Source: Microthyrium microscopicum
Lineage: Eukaryota; Ascomycota; Dothideomycetes; Microthyriales; Microthyriaceae
Assembly (NCBI GenBank): GCA_010405405.1
Contig: MU004232.1
Span: 1,445,481 to 1,509,480 of the forward strand
Direction of reading: 5' to 3'
Length of the DNA: 64,000 nt
Of the stretch, positions 47,263-58,008 are shown piece by piece. Numbering within the stretch: the first letter of the stretch is position 1; every line of letters starts with the position of its first letter. The notes beneath the pieces were generated by a model. The model had not been told where the DNA came from. It was given only the letters and a program-made list of their open reading frames with translations, and searched no databases. The translations under genes and the position numbers were made by a program.

Positions 47263-49974
47263 TCACGAATCCTTGACATGTATCGTCAACTTCACCACCT
47301 TGCCAATGTTCTTAATGGCCCCTTTGGCTCCGTTTCCATCAATCATATCCCCATTTTGCCCTTCATTTTCTTTTCCTTCCCCCTTGTTGGCCTCCCAAAA
47401 CATCCCCTTCCGCTCTTCATCACCCCGACACCCAGCACATTCTATAAAATGTGCCATACCTTTCTCACCAATGCCCATCGCGGCGTATTCCGGCACCATC
47501 TTCCCCAGGTACTCTATATCCTCCCATATCGGCTCCAAGGAATCATCGCAGAAGGCCTGGTGGCAGAAGCGGCAATGGCTCAAGTGACCCAACATCGAGG
47601 CAGTCTGCTCGTAACAGACGCACTTGTGCTGGGCGCAAGTCCATTGCTTACGCGTCGGTAAGGGGAGATTGGCGGCAAGAAGGCACGACGTATGGTATGT
47701 GGTCGGGCAGATGTAGCAGCTGTTGGTTTCTGGTGAGGTAGCTGAGGTGGGGAGGAGGCAGATACGGCAGAAAGACTGGTGGACGGTGCATTGGGTGCGG
47801 TTGTTAGCGGGTGCGGGCTGTGCTGGGTGAACGGGAAGGACCGCTTTCAGAGATTTTGTGGAAAGAAAGGAGGCATTGAGAGGAGTATTACTGGTGATAT
47901 TTGCAACGGGCGGCTCGGTGTCGTTGCTTTTGGCTTCGTCGCTGTCCTGAGATTCGTAGCCTCGGGTTTTGCGAACTCGTTTGCTTGACACGATGAGAGA
48001 TTCATCCACCTCCCCGATCTTCCGCTTCTGCTTTTGAGCCACCTGGGTATTGTGGAAGAGCTGGGAATTAACAAGATGTTTCTTGCGTAGAAAGTCCTCC
48101 TCAGAGCCCATTGGAATGCCTTCGCTGATCTCCCCGGGCTGGCGAACCCACTTCTCGATCATCTCGCCTAGGCTCATGGCCATCATATCTTTGACGTCCA
48201 TGGGCTCATCCTCTGCCACACCCAGAGTGCCCATCTGAATCATATCCTGAAGCTCAGTAATTCCTAGCTTCTCGGTGCCATTGACGGTTGCATCAACTTC
48301 ATCAGCCGCGACAAGGCCAGACGTCATTTCGTTCTCGATTTTCTTGGACGTTGCAAGCTTTTGGTAGTATCGAGCCAATCCTTGTTCTTCAATGGTCCCC
48401 CGGGTGGTCAAGCGGTATACGCGCACTTCGCCAAGCTGTCCTTTGCGATGAGCTCGTGCTTCGGCTTGAAGATCAGCTTGCGGATTGAAAGAGTCGTCGA
48501 GCATAACGACATCTTGTGCTGATACCAAGTTGATCCCTTCACCGCCGGCTTTCGTGGTGCAAAGAAGTACTTTGAACGCTGTGTTGGGATCGCTGAACAG
48601 ACGGATGTACAGATTGCGAGTGCATCGCTTCAAGTCTCCATCAAGTCGAAGCCAATCGTGCGTTTTGCGGTCTTGGAAAACGCACGCCAAAAGATCTTCA
48701 ACACAGCTCAGGTTGTCTTTGAAGCATGAGAAAATTATTAGCTTCCGATTTCCTTTGATGACAACCTCATCGATGATCTTTTCGAGGCAGATCAGTTTGG
48801 CAGATGTCGTGAGGTAATCGCCCAAAGTGCGGTAGACTGTTTCGCAAAAGGGATCCAAGGTTACAGTGGTGCAAATCTTGATCAGCGATCGGAAGATATG
48901 CGTCAGTGTGCTAACAGCACGCCCCGATGTGGACTTTGCGCCATTCGAGTCGCCAAATAGTTGCTTGACATATGTCGAGTCCGCGTGGCGACGAATGGCG
49001 TTCAAATAAGCGTCGCGCTGGACTGTAGTAAGAGGGATGGAAATTCTATATTCCTTCTTGGGCGGTATGCTGAGAAATTCGGGGACATCGTTCTTTGTTC
49101 GCCGAATGACAAAGAGTCGAAGTAGCTTCCCGATATGCGAGGACATATCTGCCTTAGATCGCTCGTTCTTTTCCTTGTCGGCGTCCGAAAACTCGGATAT
49201 CGTATCTGGAGTGAATATATTTGGATATAGGAACGACAGAATTGACCAGATCTCTTGCAGGTTGTTATTAAAAGGAGTACCCGTCAGACAAAGTCGATGC
49301 TGACAGAAGATTTTCCCAACGACAGCGCGCTGAATGGACTTCGGGTTCTTGATTCGATGCGCCTCATCGATCACGAAGCACTGCCATCGCTTGGATCGGA
49401 AGAAGGTTTCTTCATTCAGAAGTACTTCGTAAGTGGTTAGAACAACGTCCGCGTCGGTAACGATGTCCTTTAGTTCATTCAACCGCGCTTTGTTGCCATG
49501 CATGAGAGCAACTTTCAATGTCGACCAGCGAGAAAACTCTTTGCGCCAGCCCTCCATCACTGAAAGTGGCACTACAACAAGATGTGCCTTTGGTCCAGCT
49601 GACGGAGTTGGCCAGGTCCCAGACTTGATCGCATCTGTAATCCATTGCATTATGCAGATAGCCTGGAGAGTTTTTCCCAAGCCCATTTCATCGGCGATGA
49701 CGACATTCAACTGATTTACGAAGCAATTGATGACAAACGATATACCGACCAACTGGTGGGGAGCCAGTTGATCTTGGCTGCGAACACCCTCAGATGGTGG
49801 GAGTTCTCTATAAACTGCGGCGGAGGCATGTTGCGCGAAATGCCGGATTGCGTTTGGTAAAGCTGAGTCTTTCGGGAGTAGAGCTTCTAGTTGCTCTATA
49901 TGGGGTAAAAAGGATGCCGCAAGGCGGCCCAGGTTTGCGTTGCCAGATGGTGCGTAAGTAATTTTCTGCGACAT
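47263..49974 (-). CDS. SNF2-family ATPase with C-terminal Cys/His-rich (PHD/RING-like) region
   Basis: A single-exon gene for a 903-residue chromatin-remodelling-type DNA translocase. Helicase motifs appear in order: Q region LAPHQLVGISFVINCF, motif I DEMGLGKT, motif II DEAHRIKNP, motif III LTGTPFNNN, then KLIIFSCFKDNL, TTKAGGEGINLVSAQDVVMLDDSFNPQADLQAEARAHRKGQ (motifs V-VI). A basic linker (KRKIGEVDESLIVSSKRVRKTRG) leads to a Cys/His-rich C-terminus with CRICLLP, CYICPTTYHTSC and CHQAFC, consistent with PHD-type zinc binding. The ATPase core is closest in style to ISWI/CHD-type enzymes, and no HAND-SANT-SLIDE, chromo or bromo domain is visible. All catalytic motifs are intact. Confidence 0.9.
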   Translation of the reverse strand: MSQKITYAPSGNANLGRLAASFLPHIEQLEALLPKDSALPNAIRHFAQHASAAVYRELPPSEGVRSQDQLAPHQLVGISFVINCFVNQLNVVIADEMGLGKTLQAICIMQWITDAIKSGTWPTPSAGPKAHLVVVPLSVMEGWRKEFSRWSTLKVALMHGNKARLNELKDIVTDADVVLTTYEVLLNEETFFRSKRWQCFVIDEAHRIKNPKSIQRAVVGKIFCQHRLCLTGTPFNNNLQEIWSILSFLYPNIFTPDTISEFSDADKEKNERSKADMSSHIGKLLRLFVIRRTKNDVPEFLSIPPKKEYRISIPLTTVQRDAYLNAIRRHADSTYVKQLFGDSNGAKSTSGRAVSTLTHIFRSLIKICTTVTLDPFCETVYRTLGDYLTTSAKLICLEKIIDEVVIKGNRKLIIFSCFKDNLSCVEDLLACVFQDRKTHDWLRLDGDLKRCTRNLYIRLFSDPNTAFKVLLCTTKAGGEGINLVSAQDVVMLDDSFNPQADLQAEARAHRKGQLGEVRVYRLTTRGTIEEQGLARYYQKLATSKKIENEMTSGLVAADEVDATVNGTEKLGITELQDMIQMGTLGVAEDEPMDVKDMMAMSLGEMIEKWVRQPGEISEGIPMGSEEDFLRKKHLVNSQLFHNTQVAQKQKRKIGEVDESLIVSSKRVRKTRGYESQDSDEAKSNDTEPPVANITSNTPLNASFLSTKSLKAVLPVHPAQPAPANNRTQCTVHQSFCRICLLPTSATSPETNSCYICPTTYHTSCLLAANLPLPTRKQWTCAQHKCVCYEQTASMLGHLSHCRFCHQAFCDDSLEPIWEDIEYLGKMVPEYAAMGIGEKGMAHFIECAGCRGDEERKGMFWEANKGEGKENEGQNGDMIDGNGAKGAIKNIGKVVKLTIHVKDS

Positions 49975-50818
49975 GATTGAGGGAGTGATGTTGTGGAGAA
50001 AAGAAAGTAGTCGAGGGTGTCCGCTGGGGAATTGCTCGTAGCGCTGCTGGTAATTTATTGAGGAGTAAGATTATTCAGAAGTGAATTTATGATGAAGAAA
50101 AGGCAAGAAAAAGTTCAGACAGTTCAATGTTGCGTGTGTTTTGGAAGAAGAATTTTGGGGTGATGGTGGTGAGAGATGTTGCGGCAGCAGTTGGTAGGAA
50201 AATGATGAAGAACTTGGAACAACAACAAGATCACGGCAACAAAGTCGAAATCCGGGGCCACGCTAGCAGGGATATTTCCACGCTCAGTAACAGTGAAAGA
50301 GGAAGGAGCGCCTACTGGAGTCACTGCCTCATTCGGAATAAGCACCTCAGCACAAAAGATGTCATCCTCCAGTGAGTGGCGGGTTGAGGTGACCGACCAG
50401 GACACAGTGGAAAGGCGGCGATTTTTCACGAGATTCAAAGACAAGCAGTTTATGCTCTAATTATGGATGCGATGATCCGAACATATTTGCTAGATCAAGC
50501 TATTTGGTAGGTTGTATAAGATGTAACTTGTGCGTATATATTGTTGAAAGCATGACCAGTGAGCGCTCGGGATGCAACAGTACTGCTGGAACTATTCAGC
50601 CAAGAATCTAATGTTTTGAACTCGAGTCTCTATATATCTTTCAAGTCATGATACGAATCAATATCTCTCAAATACGTCCAACTCGCCCAGTAGGTACTAT
50701 ACGTCAAATACAAACATCATACCTCGCTTGTCTCCAAACTATAGCAAATAGCATCCAAAAGTCCACTAACTAGGATCCATTCAATGTGAATGCCACCTGA
50801 TACCACGACAGTGACTAA
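49975..50818. other. Intergenic, SNF2 promoter side
   Basis: No supported gene. A 106-codon minus-strand open frame (50124-50444) has no recognisable features. Confidence 0.45.
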
Positions 50819-51466
50819 TCAACCCCAGAAAGGCTTTTGCCAATCTTCCTTTCTGATCTTCTCCAGTCTCTGCGCTCGCTCCTTGTCCGTTTTGACCCTC
50901 GCCAAAGCCTTCTGGAGCGCCTCCTTCTGCTTCATATGCACCCACGTCGGATTCCGATCCGAGTAACGATGGAAGCGACCAACCTTGAACCCTACCTGGC
51001 CTTGCCGTGCTGCGAACCGATTATGAGCTCTTCTTGCACGTTGTACTCCGCCTCGGGTTTCGGAGTAGCTTACATCGTGACGAGATCTGCTTCCAACCCT
51101 GTTGCTATGGCCAGGCCAAGTATTATGAAAGTGCGTTTGAGTGTTTGAACCGGGAGTATATCGTCGATGGCGCCTTGCTTTGCGCCGTCGCGCTTGGAGG
51201 CAGTGGAGGATGCAGAAGGCTGTCAGAGGCAGGACGAAGGACCATAGGATGGCGATTAGGATGATGATGTTGAAGTCTGCGTTGGACATGTGTTGTGCTG
51301 TTGCAGTTACAGGCGCTGTGGCTGCTGTGAAGGTGATGTTTGTGGTTGTATTTGTGGTGTTGAGCCAGGGGTAGAGGATTGCTTGTGGTTGCGGCATGAT
51401 TGGAACGATGCGATTAGGAACTAAAAACTTCTGAACAAGCTGATGATAAGAATGTGAAGAGAGCAT
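50819..51466 (-). CDS. Small single-pass membrane protein (unknown)
   Basis: A single-exon frame of 215 residues. An Asn/Thr-rich outer part (ILYPWLNTTNTTTNITFTAATAP, several N-glycosylation sequons) precedes a membrane segment, FNIIILIAILWSFVLPLTAFCILHCL. A strongly basic cytoplasmic tail (RRRKARRHRRY) ends in a charged helix (MKQKEALQKALARVKTDKERAQRLEKIRKEDWQKPFWG). The second ATG, at 51397, is a possible start. No family is recognised. Confidence 0.55.
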   Translation of the reverse strand: MLSSHSYHQLVQKFLVPNRIVPIMPQPQAILYPWLNTTNTTTNITFTAATAPVTATAQHMSNADFNIIILIAILWSFVLPLTAFCILHCLQARRRKARRHRRYTPGSNTQTHFHNTWPGHSNRVGSRSRHDVSYSETRGGVQRARRAHNRFAARQGQVGFKVGRFHRYSDRNPTWVHMKQKEALQKALARVKTDKERAQRLEKIRKEDWQKPFWG

Positions 51467-51884
51467 TGCTCTGACTTGATTATATACTGCAGAAACTATT
51501 GATATTCAGAGTGTCAAATCTGGTTCACATGGTATCCCCGAGACATAGCCTGCAGGTGGACAAAGCTATTGCATGATCAACAAAGAGGTTTTTATTGCTA
51601 GCTTCTGAGACAAGATCTCCCAGAAGGGAACTTCAACACTGTTATAATAAGAATGGATCAAAGTAATCAAAAAAGAAGCCAGATGTGCTGTGGCTAATGC
51701 AATGGTTTCATGTGTTTCGACATGCTCTGAGCATGGATATCAACCTGCACTTGAATAGCTAACAGGCTGTAGAAGATAACATAATCGAATATCATCTGCG
51801 AGTTCCATGAATCTGAAGCAAAGCAACAGCATCGTAAAGCCGATCAACTCGCGGAGTATCGTGCAATTCTGAAGGAAAGAGATA
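51467..51884. other. Intergenic, no gene seen
   Basis: About 420 nt with no coding signal, between the small membrane-protein gene and the 3' end of the Clr2-type gene. Confidence 0.5.
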
Positions 51885-54037
51885 TCAACTCTTGTCTTCG
51901 TCATTAGATGATGGAGGTCTCCATGACTGGGGACTGTCGAGATCTGCAGCTTCGTTGAGCTGTCTTAGCCAGTACTCAGGGTCATTTCCGGCCTGAGCCC
52001 AGTCATCATCGTCCAGAGCAGGAAGATCCGAGTTAGTATCCAACGGCCTAGAAGTGGCGTCATGAGTAGCAGCAGCTTCGAGATTTCCAACTTCATTCGC
52101 GACGGATCCACCTGATAAACCCATATCTTGCTCCAGCACGTCAAGGAAGGATAGTATCTCATTGTCAATTGAATCCATAGTACCCAGCGGTTCATTCGTA
52201 TCCTCCTCAGCTTGATCAATACTATTCTCTGACGTCTTCAAGGGCCCATTCTACTGGCCTTGATTGTCAAAGAATTGAATATACGCTTCAGCCGCCTTGG
52301 CAATATCCTCAGCATCGTCGGTGTTCTGCGGCTCCGGAACATAGCCTAGATCCTGCTGAGGAAGACCGTGCTGGTAAGATTGTGGCATGTTGTACGTGCT
52401 GTATTGCTGCGCGGAGTTGACTAGGCCGAACTGCTGGTGTGGTTGACCAAATTGGAGCATGTCGTTGGAGTAGTAGTTCATTAGATTTGGATCAATCTGC
52501 TGGTGCTGTGCCATATTGTGTTGCACAGATTGTTGGTCGTATTGTTGTGGCATTTGATGTTGCTGAGGCGGCGACATCTGGGGATGGGACTGGGGACGAG
52601 GTTGAGGATGGGATTGAGGCTGAGGAGTGTGAGCTTGTGGATGTTGGATATGCTGAGGATGCATTTGGTGATGAAGTTGAGGATGGTCTTGTTGTCGTTG
52701 TTGCTGTTGTGGCAGTTGATGCTGTTGCTGTGGGATTTGATGCTGTTGTTGTGGTTGAGGAGCATCGTGAATCATGATGGGATGCTGGGCTGTTGAACCA
52801 AATGACATTGGCTGCTGATGATGCATCGCCGTTGTACTGGCAGGTCGAGATGCTATGGCTGTCTGCACCGGATGTCCTTGTGAATGGATTGGTGTAGAGG
52901 CTGGTCTTTCGATAGCAAATATAGGGGTACTAGCAGCCAACATCGGTGGAGTCTGGGCTGACGACTTGGCGGGCTTTTGGTGTATCACGACCTGGGGAAT
53001 CTGAACCAGTTTAGGCGAGGGTTTAGGAACGTCCTTTGCTGCTTTTGGCTTGGGTTTCACCGGCTTTGGTGTGTCTTTAGCCAAAGTAGTTTTCTTCCTT
53101 GGTCTGCTAACGACTGGAGACTCTGGTTGAAGTATATCAGGCGAACATAACCTACAACTACAGTTGTCTGTGTCTTGCGTTGTGTCGGTGGACAGCCATA
53201 GCAAGTGAGGAAAGAACTCAGCCGGGCTTCGGAATCGTCTTTTCCCAGCATGCCCATAGAGATAAGCGTCTGCTCGATCATGACCTCCAGCGTCATGACG
53301 AATCTTTGAAGCGCTGCCTTCACCCTGGCCTACTTTCTTGACATGATCCCATAGCGTGTAATGTTGTGGAAAATCTTCTAGCAAGTAGCTGAGTGTCGAG
53401 TCTTTGCTGACTTTGTCTACACATCGTAGTCATGTCAGTTCTGGAATCGGTGGAGGTAAGCGTTCTCATGATAAGAAGCCGAAAGCATGAAAGCCAGAAC
53501 TCACGTTACGGGCACTGTTCGTGTAGTCTGGGGCGGGCAATATGCAGGTAGAAAGGGGAAGGATAAACAGGAGATACAGCAGAAGGATGCGTTAGAGTTC
53601 AGGAATCGAAGTGGTAAGATACATAAAACGAAATGAAGGTAATTGTAAGAGGATTGCATGGACTACATGAAATAAGAATTATCAAAAGAGAAGTGGGTAT
53701 CAAGCACTCCCCATACAAGACGTAATGATGCACGCGATAGGCACTTCGCGCATCGGAAACTCCGCAAAACTTGCAAAGAGGAAAGGAAACACATACCCCA
53801 TTGTTGTGGCATCAAATGGCTCACCAGCATACAACCCAGCTTTTGCAGCCAATCCATATACTTGGCATCATCGCGCGTCAACTGTCGGTAGTACTCAGTG
53901 ACGACTTTGCCATATTTGTCCTTCTTCTCGACGATCTGCTGCTGAGAGTCCGATGGTTTATTGGGCTGTCCCTTAACAACGGCCTTTCCGTCACTCCGCA
54001 ACACGTTGAGAATCTGGAATTTGATCATGCCTCCCAT
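51885..54037 (-). CDS. CLR2: Clr2-type transcription-silencing protein
   Basis: Clr2 is the scaffold of the SHREC heterochromatin-silencing complex in fission yeast. The first exon (54037-53797) encodes MGGMIKFQILNVLRSDGKAVVKGQPNKPSDSQQ and DDAKYMDWLQKLGCMLVSHL. The second opens at about 53416 and carries LLEDFPQHYTLWDHVKKVGQG, then DRADAYLYGHAGKRRFRSPAEFFPHLLWLSTDTTQDTDNCSCRLCSP, the Clr2 silencing domain. A Pro/Gln/His-rich tail follows. The intron between them (53796-53417, 380 nt) is long for this locus, and a small extra exon may be missed. A TAG at 52253-52251 would end the protein after FDNQGQ. A 63-nt GT-AG intron (52284-52222) removes that stop in frame and adds a 112-residue acidic tail ending SSNDEDKS. 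I annotate the spliced form; the short form ending at 52251 is the alternative. Confidence 0.8.
52500..52765. repeat. Gln/His/Pro codon repeat tract
   Basis: Irregular CAA/CAG/CAT/CCA codon runs on the minus strand encode the glutamine-rich tail of the Clr2-type protein; such tracts are prone to length change. Confidence 0.7.
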
Positions 54038-54574
54038 CACATGCTGGATGAATTGTTGAAGACGCGTATGAGGGATGAACAATAAAGAGGCTGATGACTG
54101 GGCTTAAACTTGTGTCCTTGGGAGTTGCCCAAGATGACTGCCTTATATACCACCAGGAAGACAATAGAATGGCACGATTAATGGGACTGTTAAGAAAAGA
54201 TGATGCAGAAGAGATATATGGATGATGTTGAGAACTTGACCGTCGTTGAACTTTGAGGTAGGGATATTGCGCTAGTATGTTTTAGGCTTAGCGGAGGCTC
54301 TTTCCACTGCGCAAAGCTGCGTTTGCATCCTCCAACACCATTATTGATGCGGCTCATACCTCTAAAGCTCCAATTCCATCCTCTGGCGAGGCGCTTTTGT
54401 GATCGAGTTCTTAGAATACGACACATTTGATACAAGAAGGGAAGGAAAGTGGAGTCTAGGAAGCTTTAGAACTACCACACCAAATGGGCTCAAGCGACAT
54501 GCAAGATGAGGATTCCCTGCGGTATCTTATGTAATTACATCGCCCACCTAGTCACAAAGAACAGCTAGAGAGTC
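54038..54574. other. Intergenic, divergent promoter region
   Basis: It lies between the Clr2 start and the broken gene on the plus strand. No gene seen. Confidence 0.45.
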
Positions 54575-55246
54575 ATGAGCTTCCAAAAGCCCAAGGTATG
54601 GCTGCGATAGTTACTTGCCTTCCGCAGCGTCAAGCCGAAAAGAGGATCGTCTGCAATAAAGCACACGGAATTCTCTGAGAAGATTGGCACACATCTTCCT
54701 CCATCTCCACGAGAGATACTCAACAACCGCTTCAAACACGAAGATCTCATCTTCAATCGTCGCGTGGACCGCCAGAACGACACCCCGCTCGCTGCCTGAT
54801 ACCGCATTTATGAGCACATTGTACTTGATCAAAACAATGAAATGAGGAACGAGCTCGAATATTTCTGGTACAAGAACACCTGGGCTGTCTGTGATATTCC
54901 AGACCCTCAAGACCCGGACGAGGGCCGGTATGCCTGCCTGGCCTGCATTCCAGCATTACTCTGTTTAGCCTTCAACCAGAGAATACGACTGGGACTCCCG
55001 CATGATGCGCCAGCTATCTTCACTGGTGATATGTTGGATAAGTGGCGGGAGCAGCAAAGGAAATACGAGAAAGAACCGCACTGGACCGTAAACGTAACAA
55101 GGTTGACGAGAACGCTGGCAATTCCTCACTGGGACAATCAACAACGCGACTTCATCCCCTTGGACACTTTCTCCTTGGACAAGGCGTCCGAGGAGTTTGC
55201 TAGGATGAATATACTCATTTGGCAACCGCACATTTATTTTGCTTAA
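54575..55246 (+). pseudogene. Hypothetical fungal protein, apparently broken
   Basis: One reading frame runs from ATG 54575 to the TAA at 55246 but is crossed by TAG at 54608 and TGA at 54797. Between the stops the protein is coherent: KHTEFSEKIGTHLPPSPREILNNRFKHEDLIFNRRVDRQND, then YRIYEHIVLDQNNEMRNELEYFWYKNTWAVCDIPDPQDPDEGRYACLACIPALLCLAF, ending ARMNILIWQPHIYFA. I recall this C-terminus from uncharacterised Pezizomycotina proteins of similar length. The first stop could lie in a very short intron (gtatgg...ccgcag, 33 nt). The second has no obvious intron around it. Decay is likely, but an unusual exon structure is possible. Confidence 0.5.
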
Positions 55247-55777
55247 ACCAACAGGAATCAGGTTGAGCAGAACTGCAGCTGTTGTCCAGCCGCGTACCAA
55301 CTAGGTACATACTACCAATATTTGAAGCCATTCATATCAATTCATATTAACAACAACACCACCATCTTGGTTGATGGCCAGCCACAACAACACTTGAAAT
55401 ATACAAGCTTGTTGGTGATGGTCGTCGACTTCGCACAACACTGCGTCGGTAGCCTCTCTTCTGTAATGATGCGCCCATTCTCTGATCTGACGGACGCTCA
55501 CCGGTCGATTCCCATGGCCCTGAATGTAGCGATGCAAACACAAAACACGGTCAGAAATGTTCATACGGACGGCGACTTGTTTTATGTATTCGGTCAACTT
55601 TGGTACAAAAAGTATACTGCCAAGGCGCAGCCCGGCCATTTGGAAGACAATCTCGTTCTGCTTTACTGCTTCCTTGGCGAGTTTCTTACTAAAGACTTCG
55701 GGATACGAAAAGGGTGGTTCGGGTTGTTCAACCAGTTTGCTCCAAGGATGATCTGGCTTTGCCGGCTGGCGTATTGA
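55247..55777 (+). other. Open frame continuing after the broken gene (151 codons from a TTG, unknown)
   Basis: The same frame stays open after the TAA at 55246 through to 55777. It encodes FISIHINNNTTILVDGQPQQHLKYTSLLV and DLFYVFGQLWYKKYTAKAQPGHLEDNLVLLYCFLGEFLTKDFGI. The first in-frame ATG after the TAA is at about 55418. No family is recognised; it may be a separate small gene or chance. Confidence 0.3.
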
Positions 55778-58008
55778 GATCCTTCGTTGAGAATGTTAAG
55801 GTTAGTGCAGCATTTGCAAGGTATTAGGTATCTTTACTAGTCCGTCTGTTGTGTTCGAAGACGCCAAGTTGCTGTACGCATTGCGAACCTTGCCTCTGGA
55901 ATCTGTAGCAAGTCGTGCTATCGCCTTCGTTACATTGTCTAGATGCTTTGCGAGAGCTACCAGCAATCTTATCAAGAATACGAAGAGTTGACCGGGTTTG
56001 TTGGCAGTTGCCAAGTAGGGCCTTTCGTAAGACTCTAGTACAGCAATTATCCTTCTCGTGACAATCACTGATGCCACGACTTAACTTGTATATAGAATGA
56101 CCTTACCGCCCAACGAAAAGTGTGAAGGGAATTTCTGGAAACACTGAAAAACTATCGCTCACAGTTTGTTACAAATCCAGGAGCTCACTGAATCGAGTTT
56201 TCTATTAGTATAACCGGCTATCATTCCCGGTGCTTCCTGACGCGCGGAATCGTCATCTTGCTGTGCCGAGTTCAATGCATCGCAGCAAGCTTGATCAAAC
56301 CTAGAAAGTGCTTAAGACGTTGTGTTTTGGCGCCTAGAAGGTATGAACAGAGTTCGCATATTTTCTTCAGGAAAAACCAGTCACAATGCAAGGTTTGGCA
56401 TAAGATAAATCGCGCCATTGGTTTGCTTCGAGGCTAGTCGTGGAGCTGCTGATCAACTATTTCCTGCCTTTTATGTTGGGAGTGTGTAAAAATGGCAGGT
56501 CATTTTTTCTTAAGATGGCTGATATGCAATGTAGTTGAGAAGCGCGTTGATAGTTCCTCGGCATTTACCTGAGGCGTTATATTCCCACTTGTTGTATCAG
56601 CTAAGATGAGTAGTACTTGCAGCTTTTCAGGTATCGTCATCTGAATAAAGACAATATTGTGGATATTTCGATGTTTTCTTAGAGATATATGCATGATAAA
56701 GACTTGGTGTAACACTTGTACATGCACCCAAGTCCGAAACTCTTAGCTGTAGTATCTCTAGAAAAAGTGGTGGGAATTTGGCTAACTGGGGTCTCCTAGA
56801 CGATATAAATGACAAAGGGCCCAGACTTTTGCTCCACTTCTTCAGTCTGATTTGGAGAGGCTGTGCTTAGCACGGGGCTAACTCCAACGCGCCCAGACTT
56901 GGCATTGGGGACAGACAACTTGTACTGACTTTGGTGAACCCAATCAGTTTCAAGGGTGACAGTGTCACTTGGCCCGAAGCAAATTAGATCCTCTGCCGCG
57001 ATCCTGAAAAGAGTTCAACGTGTGCGCCACGGCAGCAGATGGTTCGTACGGATTTGCTTGGTTGCTTTTTTAGGTATGGAAAAGATGTCCCAAAGAAGAT
57101 TTGTGGCGTTTTCTGGGCGTGAGGTTCAAGAAACGCTTGGTGTTTTTGTTAAACTCTTGGTCCGTTAAGAAGCAAGACAGCCGCCCAGTGCGGAAAGCCT
57201 CAACTCCAACTCCATTCTCTTTCTTAGGTGTATTTTGTTCAGCTTTGGTGTTCATTAATTCCGTACCTTCTCCGGATCAACAGAGGCATAATCGCTAATC
57301 GAGAGTGGCTGGAGTCCTCAGACAATAACCCCAGTGTCAAATTGTGGTTCATTTTATGATTTGCACAGGGGCTAATAAATTTAATTTGAATCACCAATCG
57401 ACCCGCCGTTCTCTTCGACGAGCCCTGCCACATCTCCAGAGGAAGGAAAAAGAGGCTTGACTGCCACCTGTGCTTCTTCGAACATCATCATCGTGTAGAA
57501 GCCGGGCTTCTAGCACATGTTGGGATAGGACTAAAGGAGAAAGATCAGAATTATAGAAGAGGTCGGTCGGGACTGCTGTTTCTTGTACATAAGAGCAGTG
57601 CGCCTGCACATAGTCTGGTCCAACCCGACTTGGAAGTCACGAAGGAGTAATTTGCAAGCGCAGTAAGAGCACTGGAACTACTCTACGAGGAAAGGACCAA
57701 CCAACACGGCGCACCTTCTGCTTCTTGCTTCTCGTCTCTTGCCTTCAAGTACCCCTCTGGACCTGGACATCAAAGCTTCAACCGCCTATTACACTTCTCA
57801 AGTCTGCCAGGCGCATCCGAATCCAACCTTCTCCATCAACAGCTTCAACTCCATCTTGGTGTTGACCTGTAGCTTCGTCTTTTCTTTACACCATCAACAA
57901 TACCACTCTCGGCATTCTCACCATCCTGTCTCTCACTGGCCCTCTATCTCCTACCTACAGCTTTCTCATTGAACCCCTCCCTAAGCCAAAATCACTTTCA
58001 CCCTAATA
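55778..58008. other. Intergenic, 2.2 kb
   Basis: No supported gene. The last 250 nt before the protease start are pyrimidine-rich (TC-rich), typical of a fungal promoter and 5' leader. Confidence 0.55.

Noticed and set aside
53511-53530. Possible 10-nt micro-exon (between CGAACAG and GTGAGT, minus strand) inside the long Clr2 intron
   Set aside because: Its length breaks the reading frame with both neighbouring exons. Direct joining of 53797 to 53416 keeps frame.
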